From Tieghemiomyces parasiticus (lineage: Eukaryota > Kickxellomycota > Dimargaritomycetes > Dimargaritales > Dimargaritaceae), in contig JANBPT010001014.1 of NCBI GenBank assembly GCA_027575765.1, forward strand, positions 1-16,489: a stretch of DNA of 16,489 nucleotides, written 5' to 3'. The notes under the pieces were generated by a model that searched no databases, had not been told where the DNA came from, and was given only the letters and a program-made list of their open reading frames with translations. Each line of letters opens with the position of its first letter. Position 1 is the stretch's first letter. The translations under genes were made by a program, and so were the position numbers. Below are positions 8,928 through 16,041 of this stretch, one piece after another.

Positions 8928-10561
8928 GGAGGGGACGTAAAGCTAGGGAGACGAGGGTGGGCGGTAGGTCAACTGGGCGGAGTTGGAACTGGGATGGCGT
9001 AGGGGCTGGTTGTGGGGAATGGACTTTGGAGGCCGGAGGTCCTGGGGCGGACCAGTTAGAAGGGACGAGGCCAGGGCCCGGCGCAACTGGCCAGCGAGTG
9101 GAAAGGTAGAATGGCGGTATGAGACGCGTCGCGAGGTCACGAAAGCGAAGGTCGCTAGATTAGGCTCGCTAAGGATGGAAGTGACGTAGTGATCCAGGAC
9201 GTGCCATGCAAAATGAAGGTGAAAAATATATAGAACTGAGTTATGGAAGGGGGCGGAGTTGCGGAACCGAGCACTAGCGTAATGGGTTGGTGCTACGGTG
9301 GTCGGATAGAGGGCGGACGAGTGGGAGGGACGGCGAAGTAGAAATCGCCCACGCACATGTACGCTGTCTAGCGGAGCCGGTAGGTACGTTGTAAACAAGG
9401 TGTAGGGATAAATGTTTGATAGTATCCCTTGCTGAGAATAGGGGCACGAAGTGTGATGGCCAACGGGTAAGGTGAAGGGAATAGTGGAGAGCAGGCGGAC
9501 GCGCTGCAGGGCTCGTCAAGGGGAGGGCGTAGCGGGGCCAGTCAACAGGGTACGGCCAGGTACGACGCGTCGGGGGGGGGGCGGAATTACCATGGCCCGG
9601 TAGTGGCGGCATTTTTAATGCCTGGATATACTGGGGCGAAGGGGGTACGCGCGTGCCTGTGGCCACCCATCCCCACGCTGGAGGGCTTCCATCAGCCCAA
9701 CTGGGCAGGAGGCGGGGGGGGACTGCCGTTGGCGTTAGGCCTCAGTCGTATGGCCGAGTGGTGGCAGATGGGGACTATCGGTGGACGGCCCTGGCGGTGA
9801 TCGGCGGTTTGTTGACACTCTGGGCGGAATGGGGCTGGGAATGAAGGAACACCAGCGACGGGGGCATTCTCATTGGCCAGTCATGAATACTGGGCCCCTT
9901 GGCCGCATTGCACTTGTACACAAGGGCCAGTGAGTGGGACCGTGGCCAACCCACAGGGTCGGGGGAGGGGGACGAAAAAGGGCCTGAGACAGCCTCCGCT
10001 GCTGCCGCCTTGGGAATGTAGTTGGTTCGAGGGGACCTCGTCGGGGGTACCCCTTGGCGACCCTGCGGCCGTAGTGAACGCCCAGCCACAAAGAAGGGCA
10101 GTTTCCCGTTGGGTCTCGCGCGAGATGCCACGTCGGTTGCGTTAAGCGGCCGACAGGGATAGAACAATCAAACAGGGGGACAGGTTGGTTAATGGTTGTT
10201 TATTTACCACCTGCGACCAATGGGGAGGTGCCGTCAGTTTCCTCCCATAGATATACTTTTTTTTTGAGGGGGTTTCATCCCAACGAAAGAAAATGTAGCC
10301 CGGTCAGCCTATTTTATTGGCAACCGGCTCACGGTTTCGCAGGCATCGGGATACGAAAGATCACACCGACGGCCGTGCCTCCAGCCGCTATTACTGGCGA
10401 ATCATTTTCCGAGGGGCTCTGGATCTCCTCCCTCCCCAACCACGCTTCACGTATCCGACAATGACACCGTAAACAAGCGGGGGGGGGTGCAGTTAACAGG
10501 CCTGGTCGACGATTTGGTGCTTCCTAAGCTTTCAGTGAGCCGCGCAAGCCCCTAGGCCCGT
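8928..10561. promoter_or_regulatory. 1.6-kb intergenic region: upstream sequence of the anillin-like gene and 3' region of the reductase gene
   Basis: No supportable protein or RNA gene was found. On the minus strand a TATATAT box (9232-9226) sits about 300 nt upstream of the anillin-like ATG and is the best core-promoter candidate. ATTGG (an inverted CCAAT box) occurs near 9871. For the reductase gene ending at 10562, AATAAA on the minus strand occurs at 10318-10313 and again at 10204-10199, 244 and 358 nt beyond the stop, both plausible polyadenylation signals. The plus strand is G-rich with several G runs (near 9572 and 9714). Open frames here have translations without family features and lack consistent codon bias. 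Confidence 0.45.
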
Positions 10562-11859
10562 TTAGCCCTTCCTCGAAGGAGAAACAGTCTCGTCGGCCTT
10601 TACTCGGACAAAGGTCGGGTCCTCGGACACCTGGATAATGCACTTGCCCAGGTTGCGGCTGGCCATGACCCCTTCGACGGCCTGCGGTCCATTCTCAATG
10701 CCGCACACCAGGTCAATTCGGTAAAAGATCTTTCCCTGCGCGATTAGCCGCCGCAGGTCTTCCACAAAGGTGGCGTAGTACTGCTGGTAAATATCCTGAA
10801 CCATGAACCCAGTGATGGAGGAACTAGTGGCTGAGAGCAGAGGGATAGCCCGCACGCCACGGGACGGGTGGCGCACTAGCCCGTTGTCGGACATGAGCCC
10901 GCCCAGGATGACCCGGCCGTGCGGGCGGAGGTGGGTCAGCACCGCGTCAAGGAAAGCCCCTCCCACGCAGTCAAAATAAATGTCGATGCCCTGGGGAAAG
11001 AGCCGTCGGAGCACCTCGACCTGCTCTGACACGGCGAAAAAGTTGAACACCTCGGCCACGTAGGGGTTATCGCGTAGGATGTGGACCTTACGGTTGCTAC
11101 CCACGACGGCTACCACGCGCAGCCCCATGATTCCGGCGAGCTGGACGGCCATTTGCCCTGGTGAACACGGGGAAATACCGTATTTCGGGTGGATAGGGGT
11201 CGGTTAGTGCTGCGACGGTCCGATCTTTGCCTAGAGGGGAGCGGCTCTTTACGTCGCCCCGTACTGCTAAACGACTTACCTATGCCCCCCGTGGCCACCG
11301 ATATTAAAATATTCTCGCCGGGTTGCGCGTGGGCGACTTGGGTCAGCCCGTACCAAGCCGAAAACGAGTGCATACTGAGGACGCCCATGAACCACTGGGT
11401 GGGTATGCTCGAGAGCTGATCTCGGAGGCTGATGAGTGCGTGGCCGCCGGCCACGGCCCCGTAGCTCGCCCAGGGCAGGTCCCATCCCATGACCCGGTCG
11501 CCGGACTGGTAGTCCGGGTGCTTCGAGCACAGCACAAACCCGACCCCGAACCCTCGCACCACCTCGCCCAGCGGGAGGAGAGGTAGCTGAAATTTGTGTT
11601 CCCAAATTCCATCCACGCGAAAGTAGAGGTTGGTGTCCACGGAAATGTACACGGGCTGTACCAGCACCTCGCCCTGGTGCAGGGGAACCTCGTCAGGTCC
11701 CACCGTGATGGGCGTGATGGTAAAGTTGCGGGCACACAGGGCTTCGCCATCGGCGTACTTGGATATTTGCACGCGGGCCGGGGCGGTGAGTAGACGCGGC
11801 GGGCCTGCCGGGCGCTTCCCAGCAGCGGTGGACGATCGGGTCGTAGCGGCGGGAGCCAT
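10562..11859 (-). CDS. NADPH-dependent MDR reductase, prostaglandin reductase/CurA-like (two exons)
   Basis: Exon 1 is 11859-11280 and exon 2 is 11157-10562, giving 391 residues; the intron is in phase 1. The family reduces the C=C bond of alpha,beta-unsaturated ketones or aldehydes with NADPH and is usually cytosolic. The N-terminal GroES-like fold is seen in VLVQPVYISVDTNLYFRV (66-83) and in GEVVRGFGVGFVL followed by YQSGDRVMGW. The Rossmann part has ISVATGGIGQMAVQLAGIMG (186-205), with the spliced codon inside the nucleotide-binding loop, and later GIDIYFDCVGG and GRVILGGL. The C-terminal ITGFMVQDIY...GKIFYRIDLVCGIENGPQAVEG pattern is typical of the prostaglandin reductase/leukotriene dehydrogenase group. 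No catalytic or structural zinc ligands are apparent, as expected for this group. Family members are about 330-350 residues; the extra length is mainly about 25 residues of Ala/Thr/Arg-rich N-terminus, perhaps a targeting sequence (inference). Substrate is not predictable. Confidence 0.88.
11158..11279 (-). other. Spliceosomal intron of the MDR reductase gene
   Basis: On the minus strand the donor GTAAGT begins at 11279, a CACTAACC branch-point motif lies at about 11212-11205 and the acceptor CAG ends at 11158. Removing these 122 nt splits a glycine codon and restores the continuous GGIGQMAVQL nucleotide-binding loop. Read-through would instead give a divergent tail ending in a stop, so the junction is well supported. 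Confidence 0.9.
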
Positions 11860-12235
11860 GCGTAGAGAAGGGCCCAGATAAAAATAGTAATTATAATAAT
11901 ACTAATCGCGTAACAGGGTGGGTATGGGGAAGGGGGTAGAGCCTTAAAAGCGGAGGCGGGCAGAAGAGAGCTGTAGTAATTGCATAGAAAGTTGAAAACG
12001 TAGATAGATGTATAGCGTTGGCCTTTAATTTGTTGTGTTTTTGAGTATAGATGGGCCGGTGCGTGAGGTTATCGTGGGGTGAGGCCGGCTGGAGGGCAGG
12101 GTGGCGTAGTTTAATGAAACCGATCAGGCTGACGCCCGCGGCGTAGCCGGGGAATCGACGGGTACCGGGTCTAATAATTAATAAGGAGGTCTGAAACCAG
12201 CTCTGCCTCCCCTCCTCCGCTGCCTACCGCATCGT
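11860..12235. promoter_or_regulatory. Intergenic region: promoter of the MDR reductase and 3' region of the TMEM70-like gene
   Basis: This is 376 bp between two genes transcribed in the same (minus) direction. The part next to the reductase start is AT-rich (11880-11910, with ATAATAATACT on the plus strand), giving TATTATAATTAC upstream of the ATG as a possible core element. Near the TMEM70-like stop, an AT-rich patch at 12169-12183 may serve 3' processing, though no exact AATAAA is present on the minus strand. No gene is seen. Confidence 0.4.
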
Positions 12236-13147
12236 TTAGCCCAAGTGCCGAATCAACTGTTTGTGGTCCTCCCGGTGACGGTGGATGAGCTGACCGATAC
12301 GCCAGACCACAGCCTCTTTGATGGCGGCATACTGCGTCACGTTGGACTTCCACTCGATCCAAAAGTAGTCTTGAGGGGCCGTGCCGGGGGGCTGGCGGGC
12401 CGCCACCCGGTCGCGGGCCTCGTCGCGTACCTGCCACGTTTTCATGAAGCGCGTACAAGGGGCCAGGTCCCGGATCTGCAGTGTGGTACGCCGCGGGCGG
12501 CCTAGCATCGTCAGCGTTTCGAAGGTCAGGGTAGTGTCGGGTGTCAGAGGCACGGGGAAGGCGGCAAGGTCCTCCTCCATACGGTCCCGGTAGGCCTCGA
12601 TCTCTTCGCGGGTCATGGTCGCGGTCACCTTGGACTTGAGTGAGAAAATGTCGGACAGGACGGCGGAGTTTCCGGGCTGGGCGGCATCGGCGAGGGCACG
12701 GCGCGCGGCCGTGGGGTCGATCCGCAGCGGGGTCACAAAGGAGAGTTTGGGCAGCGTCGCGGGATCCGGGGCAGCGGCGGCGGCGGCGCCCGGGCGATGC
12801 ACAAAGATGCGGGTCAGGTACGGTTTGAGTAGAAATCCCAGCAGACTGGTAATGCCTACGCTCGACAAGGCGGTGAAGCCGATCGTGAAGGTGAGTAGGC
12901 CCACCGAGGGCAGTGCCGACTGAGCCGACAGGGCCACGACCATCGGGATGGACGACACGGCGGCAGCGGCGCCGCCCACCGAGAATACCTTGAGGATTCG
13001 TACCGCCCGGCAGCTGGGGGCCTCAAAGACCATGATGGGTGCATCCACCGAGGCCGAGGCGAGGCGGCGGCGGGGCGGAAGGGCACCCAATCGGAGTGGG
13101 GCCCGGTGGATCAGGGACACTGGGGGACGGACAAGCCGGAGGGCCAT
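12236..13147 (-). CDS. TMEM70/TMEM186-type mitochondrial inner-membrane protein
   Basis: The chosen ATG (13147-13145, context TTGCC before ATG) gives 303 residues; the frame is open further upstream only from a GTG, and that extension reads as untranslated leader. Residues 1-31 are rich in Arg, Leu, Ser and Ala without acidic residues (MALRLVRPPVSLIHRAPLRL), as in a mitochondrial presequence. Two hydrophobic segments follow, about 54-77 and 82-108, separated by a very short loop, with a positively charged exit (KPYLTRIF), the hairpin layout of the TMEM70/TMEM186/TMEM223 family. After an Ala/Pro linker, LTFETLTMLGRPRRTTLQIRDL (206-227) and YFWIEWKS (261-268) match the C-terminal matrix-side part seen in fungal members. 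In animals TMEM70 assists assembly of ATP synthase and complex I; the fungal role is inferred. It is divergent from VTA1. Confidence 0.75.
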   Translation of the reverse strand: MALRLVRPPVSLIHRAPLRLGALPPRRRLASASVDAPIMVFEAPSCRAVRILKVFSVGGAAAAVSSIPMVVALSAQSALPSVGLLTFTIGFTALSSVGITSLLGFLLKPYLTRIFVHRPGAAAAAAPDPATLPKLSFVTPLRIDPTAARRALADAAQPGNSAVLSDIFSLKSKVTATMTREEIEAYRDRMEEDLAAFPVPLTPDTTLTFETLTMLGRPRRTTLQIRDLAPCTRFMKTWQVRDEARDRVAARQPPGTAPQDYFWIEWKSNVTQYAAIKEAVVWRIGQLIHRHREDHKQLIRHLG

Positions 13148-13534
13148 GGCAAAACGGTGGTAGGGAGTAGAAGTAAATCGATGGGAGTGGGTGCGATCCG
13201 AGGGAATCGTGAGGTGGTGAGGTCCGCATAGTTTTAACAGTCGCGTGGCCCGTCCGGCCGATCGTAGAGAAGTGTGGCCAGGGATTCGAGGTCTACGCTT
13301 GGCGCGTGACGGGGGGGGGGGGGAGGCCGTAGGCACGAGATGCGAAGGAGTGGGAGTAGTAGGTAACCTCCCGGGGAGGCTTAGGAAACGAAGGGCGGGC
13401 GTTCCAGGCCTCCCGCATTCCCATCCAGCTGCTTCCCTCCGCTGCTTACATCGCCGCCCCACCTCTCATCTCTCGTTCCATTGCCTACGCAGTTCCGTTG
13501 CATCCCCTCCCCCTTCTCAGCCTGCACTCTCGCC
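13148..13534. promoter_or_regulatory. Divergent promoter between the TMEM70-like gene and VTA1
   Basis: These 387 bp must contain both promoters. A run of about a dozen G (13312-13323) marks the centre, and the VTA1 side is strongly C/T-rich (13430-13530), a usual feature of fungal leaders immediately upstream of the start codon. No clear TATA box is seen; the AT-richest piece is near 13165-13185 on the TMEM70-like side. Initiation at C/T-rich sequence without TATA fits two housekeeping genes. Confidence 0.5.
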
Positions 13535-14410
13535 ATGGCCGCTCAACCGCCGGAGGAGCTTCGGTTTGTCAACCCGTACCTTCAGCGTGCCCGCGAGTTA
13601 CACACACACGACCCGGTCATCGCCTACTACTGCCAGTTCTACGCCGTCAAGCTGGCCCTGGGAAAGGACGCCCGAAGCCCCGCCGCCGAGGAATTCCTCA
13701 TCCAGCTCGTCGAGGATCTGGAAGGCCGTAAGGCGGCCCTGGCTCACGAGCCAGCGTTTCAGGACGACGCCGCCGGGCGCGCCCATCTGGAACGTTTCGC
13801 TCTGCGCATCTTTGGCGGCGCCGACGACGAGGACCGTGCCGGACGCGCCACCAAGACCACAGCCCTCAACTTCCTGGCTGCGTCCATCTTCATCGAGCTC
13901 GTGCGCGTATTCGGGGACCTCCCCCCCGCCCTCGAGGAGAAGCTGCGCTACGCCAAGTGGAAGGCCCGCGAGATTACCCTAGCCCTGAAGGAGGGCCGAA
14001 CCCCTACGCCGGGTACGGGCGAGGAGATGTCACCGGCGCCGGCAGTGGTGGTGATACCCCCCGTTGAACCCGCTTCAACGCCCGCCGCCACCATAGCTAG
14101 TGCCGCTCCTTCACCGCCTGCGGCCACCCTCCAGCCCGCCGCGCCCTCGCCCACCAATCTTTTTCCGACAGTACCTGTGCCGCCCGCCCGCCACCGTCAC
14201 CCGGCCCGAGCCTACGATTGGGACGACGAGGATTTTAGTGACCTGGACGACGCCGATGTGGATGATACGGAGGTTGACCCTGAGGTCGTCCAGGTCGCCG
14301 AGAAGCACGCACGTTACGCCCTGAGCTCCCTCCAATTTGAGGATGTGACCAGTGCCCTGGAAAACCTGCAGAAGGCCATTGACGTCCTGCGGCCTTACGC
14401 CAGGCCCTAG
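13535..14410 (+). CDS. VTA1: Vta1/LIP5, activator of the ESCRT-III disassembly ATPase Vps4
   Basis: Vta1 stabilises the Vps4 oligomer and stimulates its ATPase on endosomes during multivesicular body formation. The product has 291 residues, without introns. The start at ATG 13535 (CGCC before it) is preferred over an upstream TTG. Residues 10-153 form the N-terminal helical Vta1 domain with tandem MIT-like bundles: NPYLQRARELHTHDPVIAYYC near the start, FLAASIFIELVRVF (113-126) and the family hallmark LRYAKWKA (137-144). A Pro/Ala/Ser/Thr-rich linker (about 154-222) and an acidic stretch (228-250, WDDEDFSDLDDADVDD) lead to the C-terminal Vps4-binding module (about 251-290): AEKHARYALSSLQFEDVTSA followed by ENLQKAIDVL. 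Length and order are those of yeast Vta1 (about 330 residues). By family knowledge the N-terminus binds Vps60 and Did2. The neighbouring genes are not in the ESCRT pathway. Confidence 0.93.
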   Translation: MAAQPPEELRFVNPYLQRARELHTHDPVIAYYCQFYAVKLALGKDARSPAAEEFLIQLVEDLEGRKAALAHEPAFQDDAAGRAHLERFALRIFGGADDEDRAGRATKTTALNFLAASIFIELVRVFGDLPPALEEKLRYAKWKAREITLALKEGRTPTPGTGEEMSPAPAVVVIPPVEPASTPAATIASAAPSPPAATLQPAAPSPTNLFPTVPVPPARHRHPARAYDWDDEDFSDLDDADVDDTEVDPEVVQVAEKHARYALSSLQFEDVTSALENLQKAIDVLRPYARP

Positions 14411-14636
14411 GCGACCCGGGTTTTTGTAATATTAGTAAACTCCTGTAGTGATAAGGATCGGTAGTTGTCTCACGGGGTAAATTGCATCCAAACGGGGAAA
14501 GACGTTGGAATGGGCGAGTGGGTGCGAGCTGCCGCCTTGAGTTAATCGGCTATTGCCTAGCATAAACCTATATTGCCGCCTTAAGTTTAGGGGTATATTC
14601 GAATGATATTGACGCTATAGCGTGAGAGGCCTACAT
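14411..14636. other. AT-rich 3' region of VTA1, no gene seen
   Basis: GC content drops sharply after the VTA1 stop. TGTAATATTAG near 14425 may take part in 3' processing of VTA1, but no exact AATAAA lies close. A 14-base motif TGCCGCCTTRAGTT occurs twice (14530-14543 and 14574-14587), and a 12-base perfect palindrome ACGCTATAGCGT lies at 14612-14623. Neither has a known meaning here. The minus strand shows no continuation of the kinase-like pseudogene beyond its stop at 14637-14639. Confidence 0.5.
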
Positions 14637-14821
14637 CTATCTATATTGTAATAGTAAAGAGTAGAGGGTCTTGCAACGTCCCAGATCCTCCTGCTCCGCA
14701 GGGTAGTTTGCTGCGAAGCCCATATAGACTTCTCCCCGCTTGATACAGGTGTCATTGATAGACACCTTAACAATTAACCATTGCCTCTGAGCTTGGCCTA
14801 AATATACACAGCCAGGCATAC
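14637..14821 (-). pseudogene. Kinase-like pseudogene, downstream part (from glycine-rich loop onward)
   Basis: The minus strand is open from the edge of the left LTR to a TAG at 14639-14637, about 61 codons. It reads MPGCVYLGQAQRQWLIVKVS and continues through KRGEVYMGF. By eye this resembles strands beta-1 to beta-3 of a protein-kinase fold: a degenerate glycine-rich loop with VYLG, then WLIVKVS with the candidate ATP-anchoring lysine, then a glutamate-containing helix (RGEVYM). The spacing and the K-V-S pattern recall fungal-type kinase-like proteins (FunK1 group). No HRD or DFG motif follows before VTA1 sequence, so the domain is truncated. The reading frame joins in phase with the segment at 15944-16041 if the intervening element and one ATAC copy are removed. 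Family identity is tentative. Confidence 0.5.
14818..14821. repeat. Target-site duplication, left copy (ATAC)
   Basis: ATAC immediately precedes the TGTAA end of the left LTR and is repeated exactly after the right LTR at 15944-15947. Four to six bases is the usual range for LTR-retroelement integrases. A four-base match alone could be chance (about 1 in 256), but removal of one copy with the element also restores a continuous frame in the flanking pseudogene. Confidence 0.65.
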
Positions 14822-15226
14822 TGTAATAGAGGCGCACCCCAGGACGCCCCCCTTGTCCAAGAAAACCGCCTCCCTTCAAGAACCCGTCTTCCTGATAGAA
14901 TCCTTCAATTTCCATCACGGATTATTCTCATCCTTTGGGAGATAAGAAGGCGGCAGCCTTCCGACTTTGGAAGCGAATTCGACTCCATTTTGGGTCCTCC
15001 TCCTCAGGGAGAATAGTCCCCGGAACCAAGCACCTCAAGCTTCACCAAGCGGTTTCGCGTTATCACTCGAACCACACCTATTTAAAGACGACGAATCGCC
15101 CATGATTGTAGAGTCTTTAAGTGTATAATAAGTGCTATTCCATTATTCTGCTCGCCAGCGACCCTTCCTTGGTCTCTCGTCTAGTTGCTCCCCCTGTCGG
15201 GCTACACACCCTGTGATAATATCACA
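14822..15226 (+). repeat. Left (5') LTR of the miniature retroelement
   Basis: This 405-bp copy begins TGTAATAGAGGCGC. It holds a TATA-like TATTTAAA at 15079-15086, the block GACGAATCGCC at 15090-15100, a weak polyadenylation-like AATAAG at 15127-15132, then AGTTGCTCCCCCTGTCGGGC and CTACACA near the end. The last 15 bases (15212-15226) form a perfect inverted repeat, TGTGATA-A-TATCACA. It aligns along its length with 15543-15943. Confidence 0.7.
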
Positions 15227-15542
15227 GATAAAAGCCACTTTGATAAACAATGAGTCCCCAATCTAACGTCAAGGTTCAATTGCACACACACTCGGCTACA
15301 CCTCAACTGCAACCTTCCATGCCCGTGCCCTGTATGATGTCAGCTGGTCCATCAATTCACCACTCGCCATTGACTGGATCCCGGATAACAGGGCTGAGCC
15401 AAGTTATTGAGAGCTGGCTGTCACAGGTTAGAGCCTGAAGGGGACGAAAATATATCAAGACAACTAATCAAACGATAATTGGAAACGAAATACCGAACCT
15501 ACTTATGAAATTGTTAGTAAATTGTGAGGTTAAAATAAGTAT
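15227..15542 (+). mobile_element. Internal region of the miniature retroelement
   Basis: The 316 bp between the LTRs begin GATAAAAGCCACTTTGATAA; I recognise no primer-binding site complementary to a common tRNA, and no obvious self-priming match. A plus-strand frame of 62 codons starts at ATG 15250 and stops at 15436-15438, where the first Gag codons would be in a full element; its product (MSPQSNVKVQLHTHSATPQL at the start) is His/Ser/Pro-rich and not recognisable. The rest is AT-rich. A purine tract GAAGGGGACGAAAA near 15435-15448 is about 95 bp from the right LTR, too far for a standard polypurine tract. Confidence 0.5.
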
Positions 15543-15943
15543 TGTAACTAAGGCGCCCACTGGGAAACCTCCCATTCCGGGGGCGCCGCCTCCCTTCAGG
15601 ATCTGTCTTCCTGTTGGAAACGCCAAACTCCCATCAACGGATTGTTCACACCCTTTGCAAAATAGGAAAGTGGCGGCCTTCAGATGCGGAAGACAAATTC
15701 GACTCGATTTCGATTCCTCCTCTTCATGGAGAAAGGCCGAAACCGAGCGCCTATATTTACACCAAACGGTTTTGCCTCATCTTCCAACGCACTCATACTT
15801 ATAGATGGCGAATCGCCCATACTTATAGATTTGTTAAGTGTGTAATAAATACTTGTCTTTATTCAAACTCGGCCTGCTTGCCTTGCAATCCTCCCTCGGT
15901 CTTTACTAGTTGCTCCTCCCCTCGGGCTACACACTCCGTCACA
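15543..15943 (+). repeat. Right (3') LTR of the miniature retroelement
   Basis: This 401-bp copy begins TGTAACTAAGGCGC and ends CTCCGTCACA. It holds TTATAG at 15799-15804, the perfect inverted repeat GGCGA-A-TCGCC at 15807-15817, an exact AATAAA at 15844-15849, and AGTTGCTCCTCCCCTCGGGC followed by CTACACA. The most conserved stretches against the left copy are the CGCCTCCCTTCA block near 15586, the CGAATCGCCCAT block and the last 40 bases. Confidence 0.7.
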
Positions 15944-15947
15944 ATAC
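15944..15947. repeat. Target-site duplication, right copy (ATAC)
   Basis: ATAC directly follows the TCACA end of the right LTR and equals the four bases before the left LTR. Confidence 0.65.
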
Positions 15948-16041
15948 CAATCGACTCGACATCAGTCATCCTCTGAGGTTCCATCTGAAACACTGCGATC
16001 TGAGATCTCCAGCCTAAAAGTCTTTGCTGATATGGCTTCAC
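15944..16041 (-). pseudogene. Kinase-like pseudogene, part upstream of the insertion
   Basis: On the minus strand this frame is open from just after a TAG at 16044-16042 and runs to the right LTR (KPYQQRLLGWRSQIAVF near its start, MTDVESIG at its end). The last codons meet the right LTR inside a glycine codon, and the frame continues in phase into the segment at 14637-14821 once the element and one ATAC copy are removed. The joined region places ESIG and MPGCVYLG as a degenerate glycine-rich loop. TTTCAG before ATGGAACC and ATATAG before GTGAAG are possible splice acceptors, so the exon start is uncertain. The alternative minus frame over 15985-16055 also gives a plausible reading (AKTFRLEIS), which suggests a frameshift. 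Confidence 0.45.

Larger units (their letters stand above)
14822..15943 (+). mobile_element. Miniature (non-autonomous or internally deleted) LTR retroelement
   Basis: The element is 1122 bp: left LTR 14822-15226 (405 bp), internal region 15227-15542 (316 bp), right LTR 15543-15943 (401 bp). The LTRs are about two-thirds identical by eye along their whole length, both begin TGTAA and end TCACA, and both contain a TATA-like box, a TCGCC block and a polyadenylation-like hexamer in the same order, which sets the orientation to plus. The flanks carry the same four bases, ATAC, consistent with a target-site duplication. The internal region is far too short for gag-pol; no reverse transcriptase, protease or integrase motif is present. 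It is antisense to the pseudogene it interrupts. The large LTR divergence is odd for a single insertion; two separate solo LTRs are the main alternative. Confidence 0.7.

Noticed and set aside
8943..9398. 151-codon minus-strand frame upstream of the anillin-like gene
   Set aside because: It opens with TTG, is in a different frame from the gene, overlaps the TATA-like element and has no recognisable features; it is leader and promoter sequence.
9751..9762. TGGCCGAGTGGT, identical to the A-box of tRNA-Leu/Ser genes
   Set aside because: No B-box (GGTTCGANNCC) or paired acceptor and anticodon stems follow within about 100 bases on this strand.
10192..10464. 90-codon plus-strand frame starting with ATG in the long intergenic region
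   Set aside because: No similarity to a known family, it overlaps the likely polyadenylation signals of the reductase gene, and it contains a T homopolymer; not supportable as coding.
13148..13462. N-terminal extension of the TMEM70-like protein to 408 residues
   Set aside because: The extension starts at GTG and its translation is Arg/Pro-rich leader; the ATG at 13147 has a good context and begins a mitochondrial-type presequence.
14819..14918. Continuation of the 14637-14918 minus-strand frame into the left LTR (Gly-rich), with a partly similar peptide in the right LTR
   Set aside because: The right copy has a one-base deletion and a stop at this place, so the shared peptide pattern follows from LTR homology rather than from selection on a protein.
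14821..15947. The retroelement removed as an intron on the minus strand (GTATTG donor at 15947, TTACAG acceptor at 14821)
   Set aside because: These sites would remove 1127 nt, one base more than the element plus one ATAC, and put a TAG in frame seven codons after the junction; no in-frame acceptor was found nearby.
15614..15976. 120-codon plus-strand frame through the right LTR
   Set aside because: It opens with TTG and lies almost wholly in the LTR; the frame is not kept in the left LTR.
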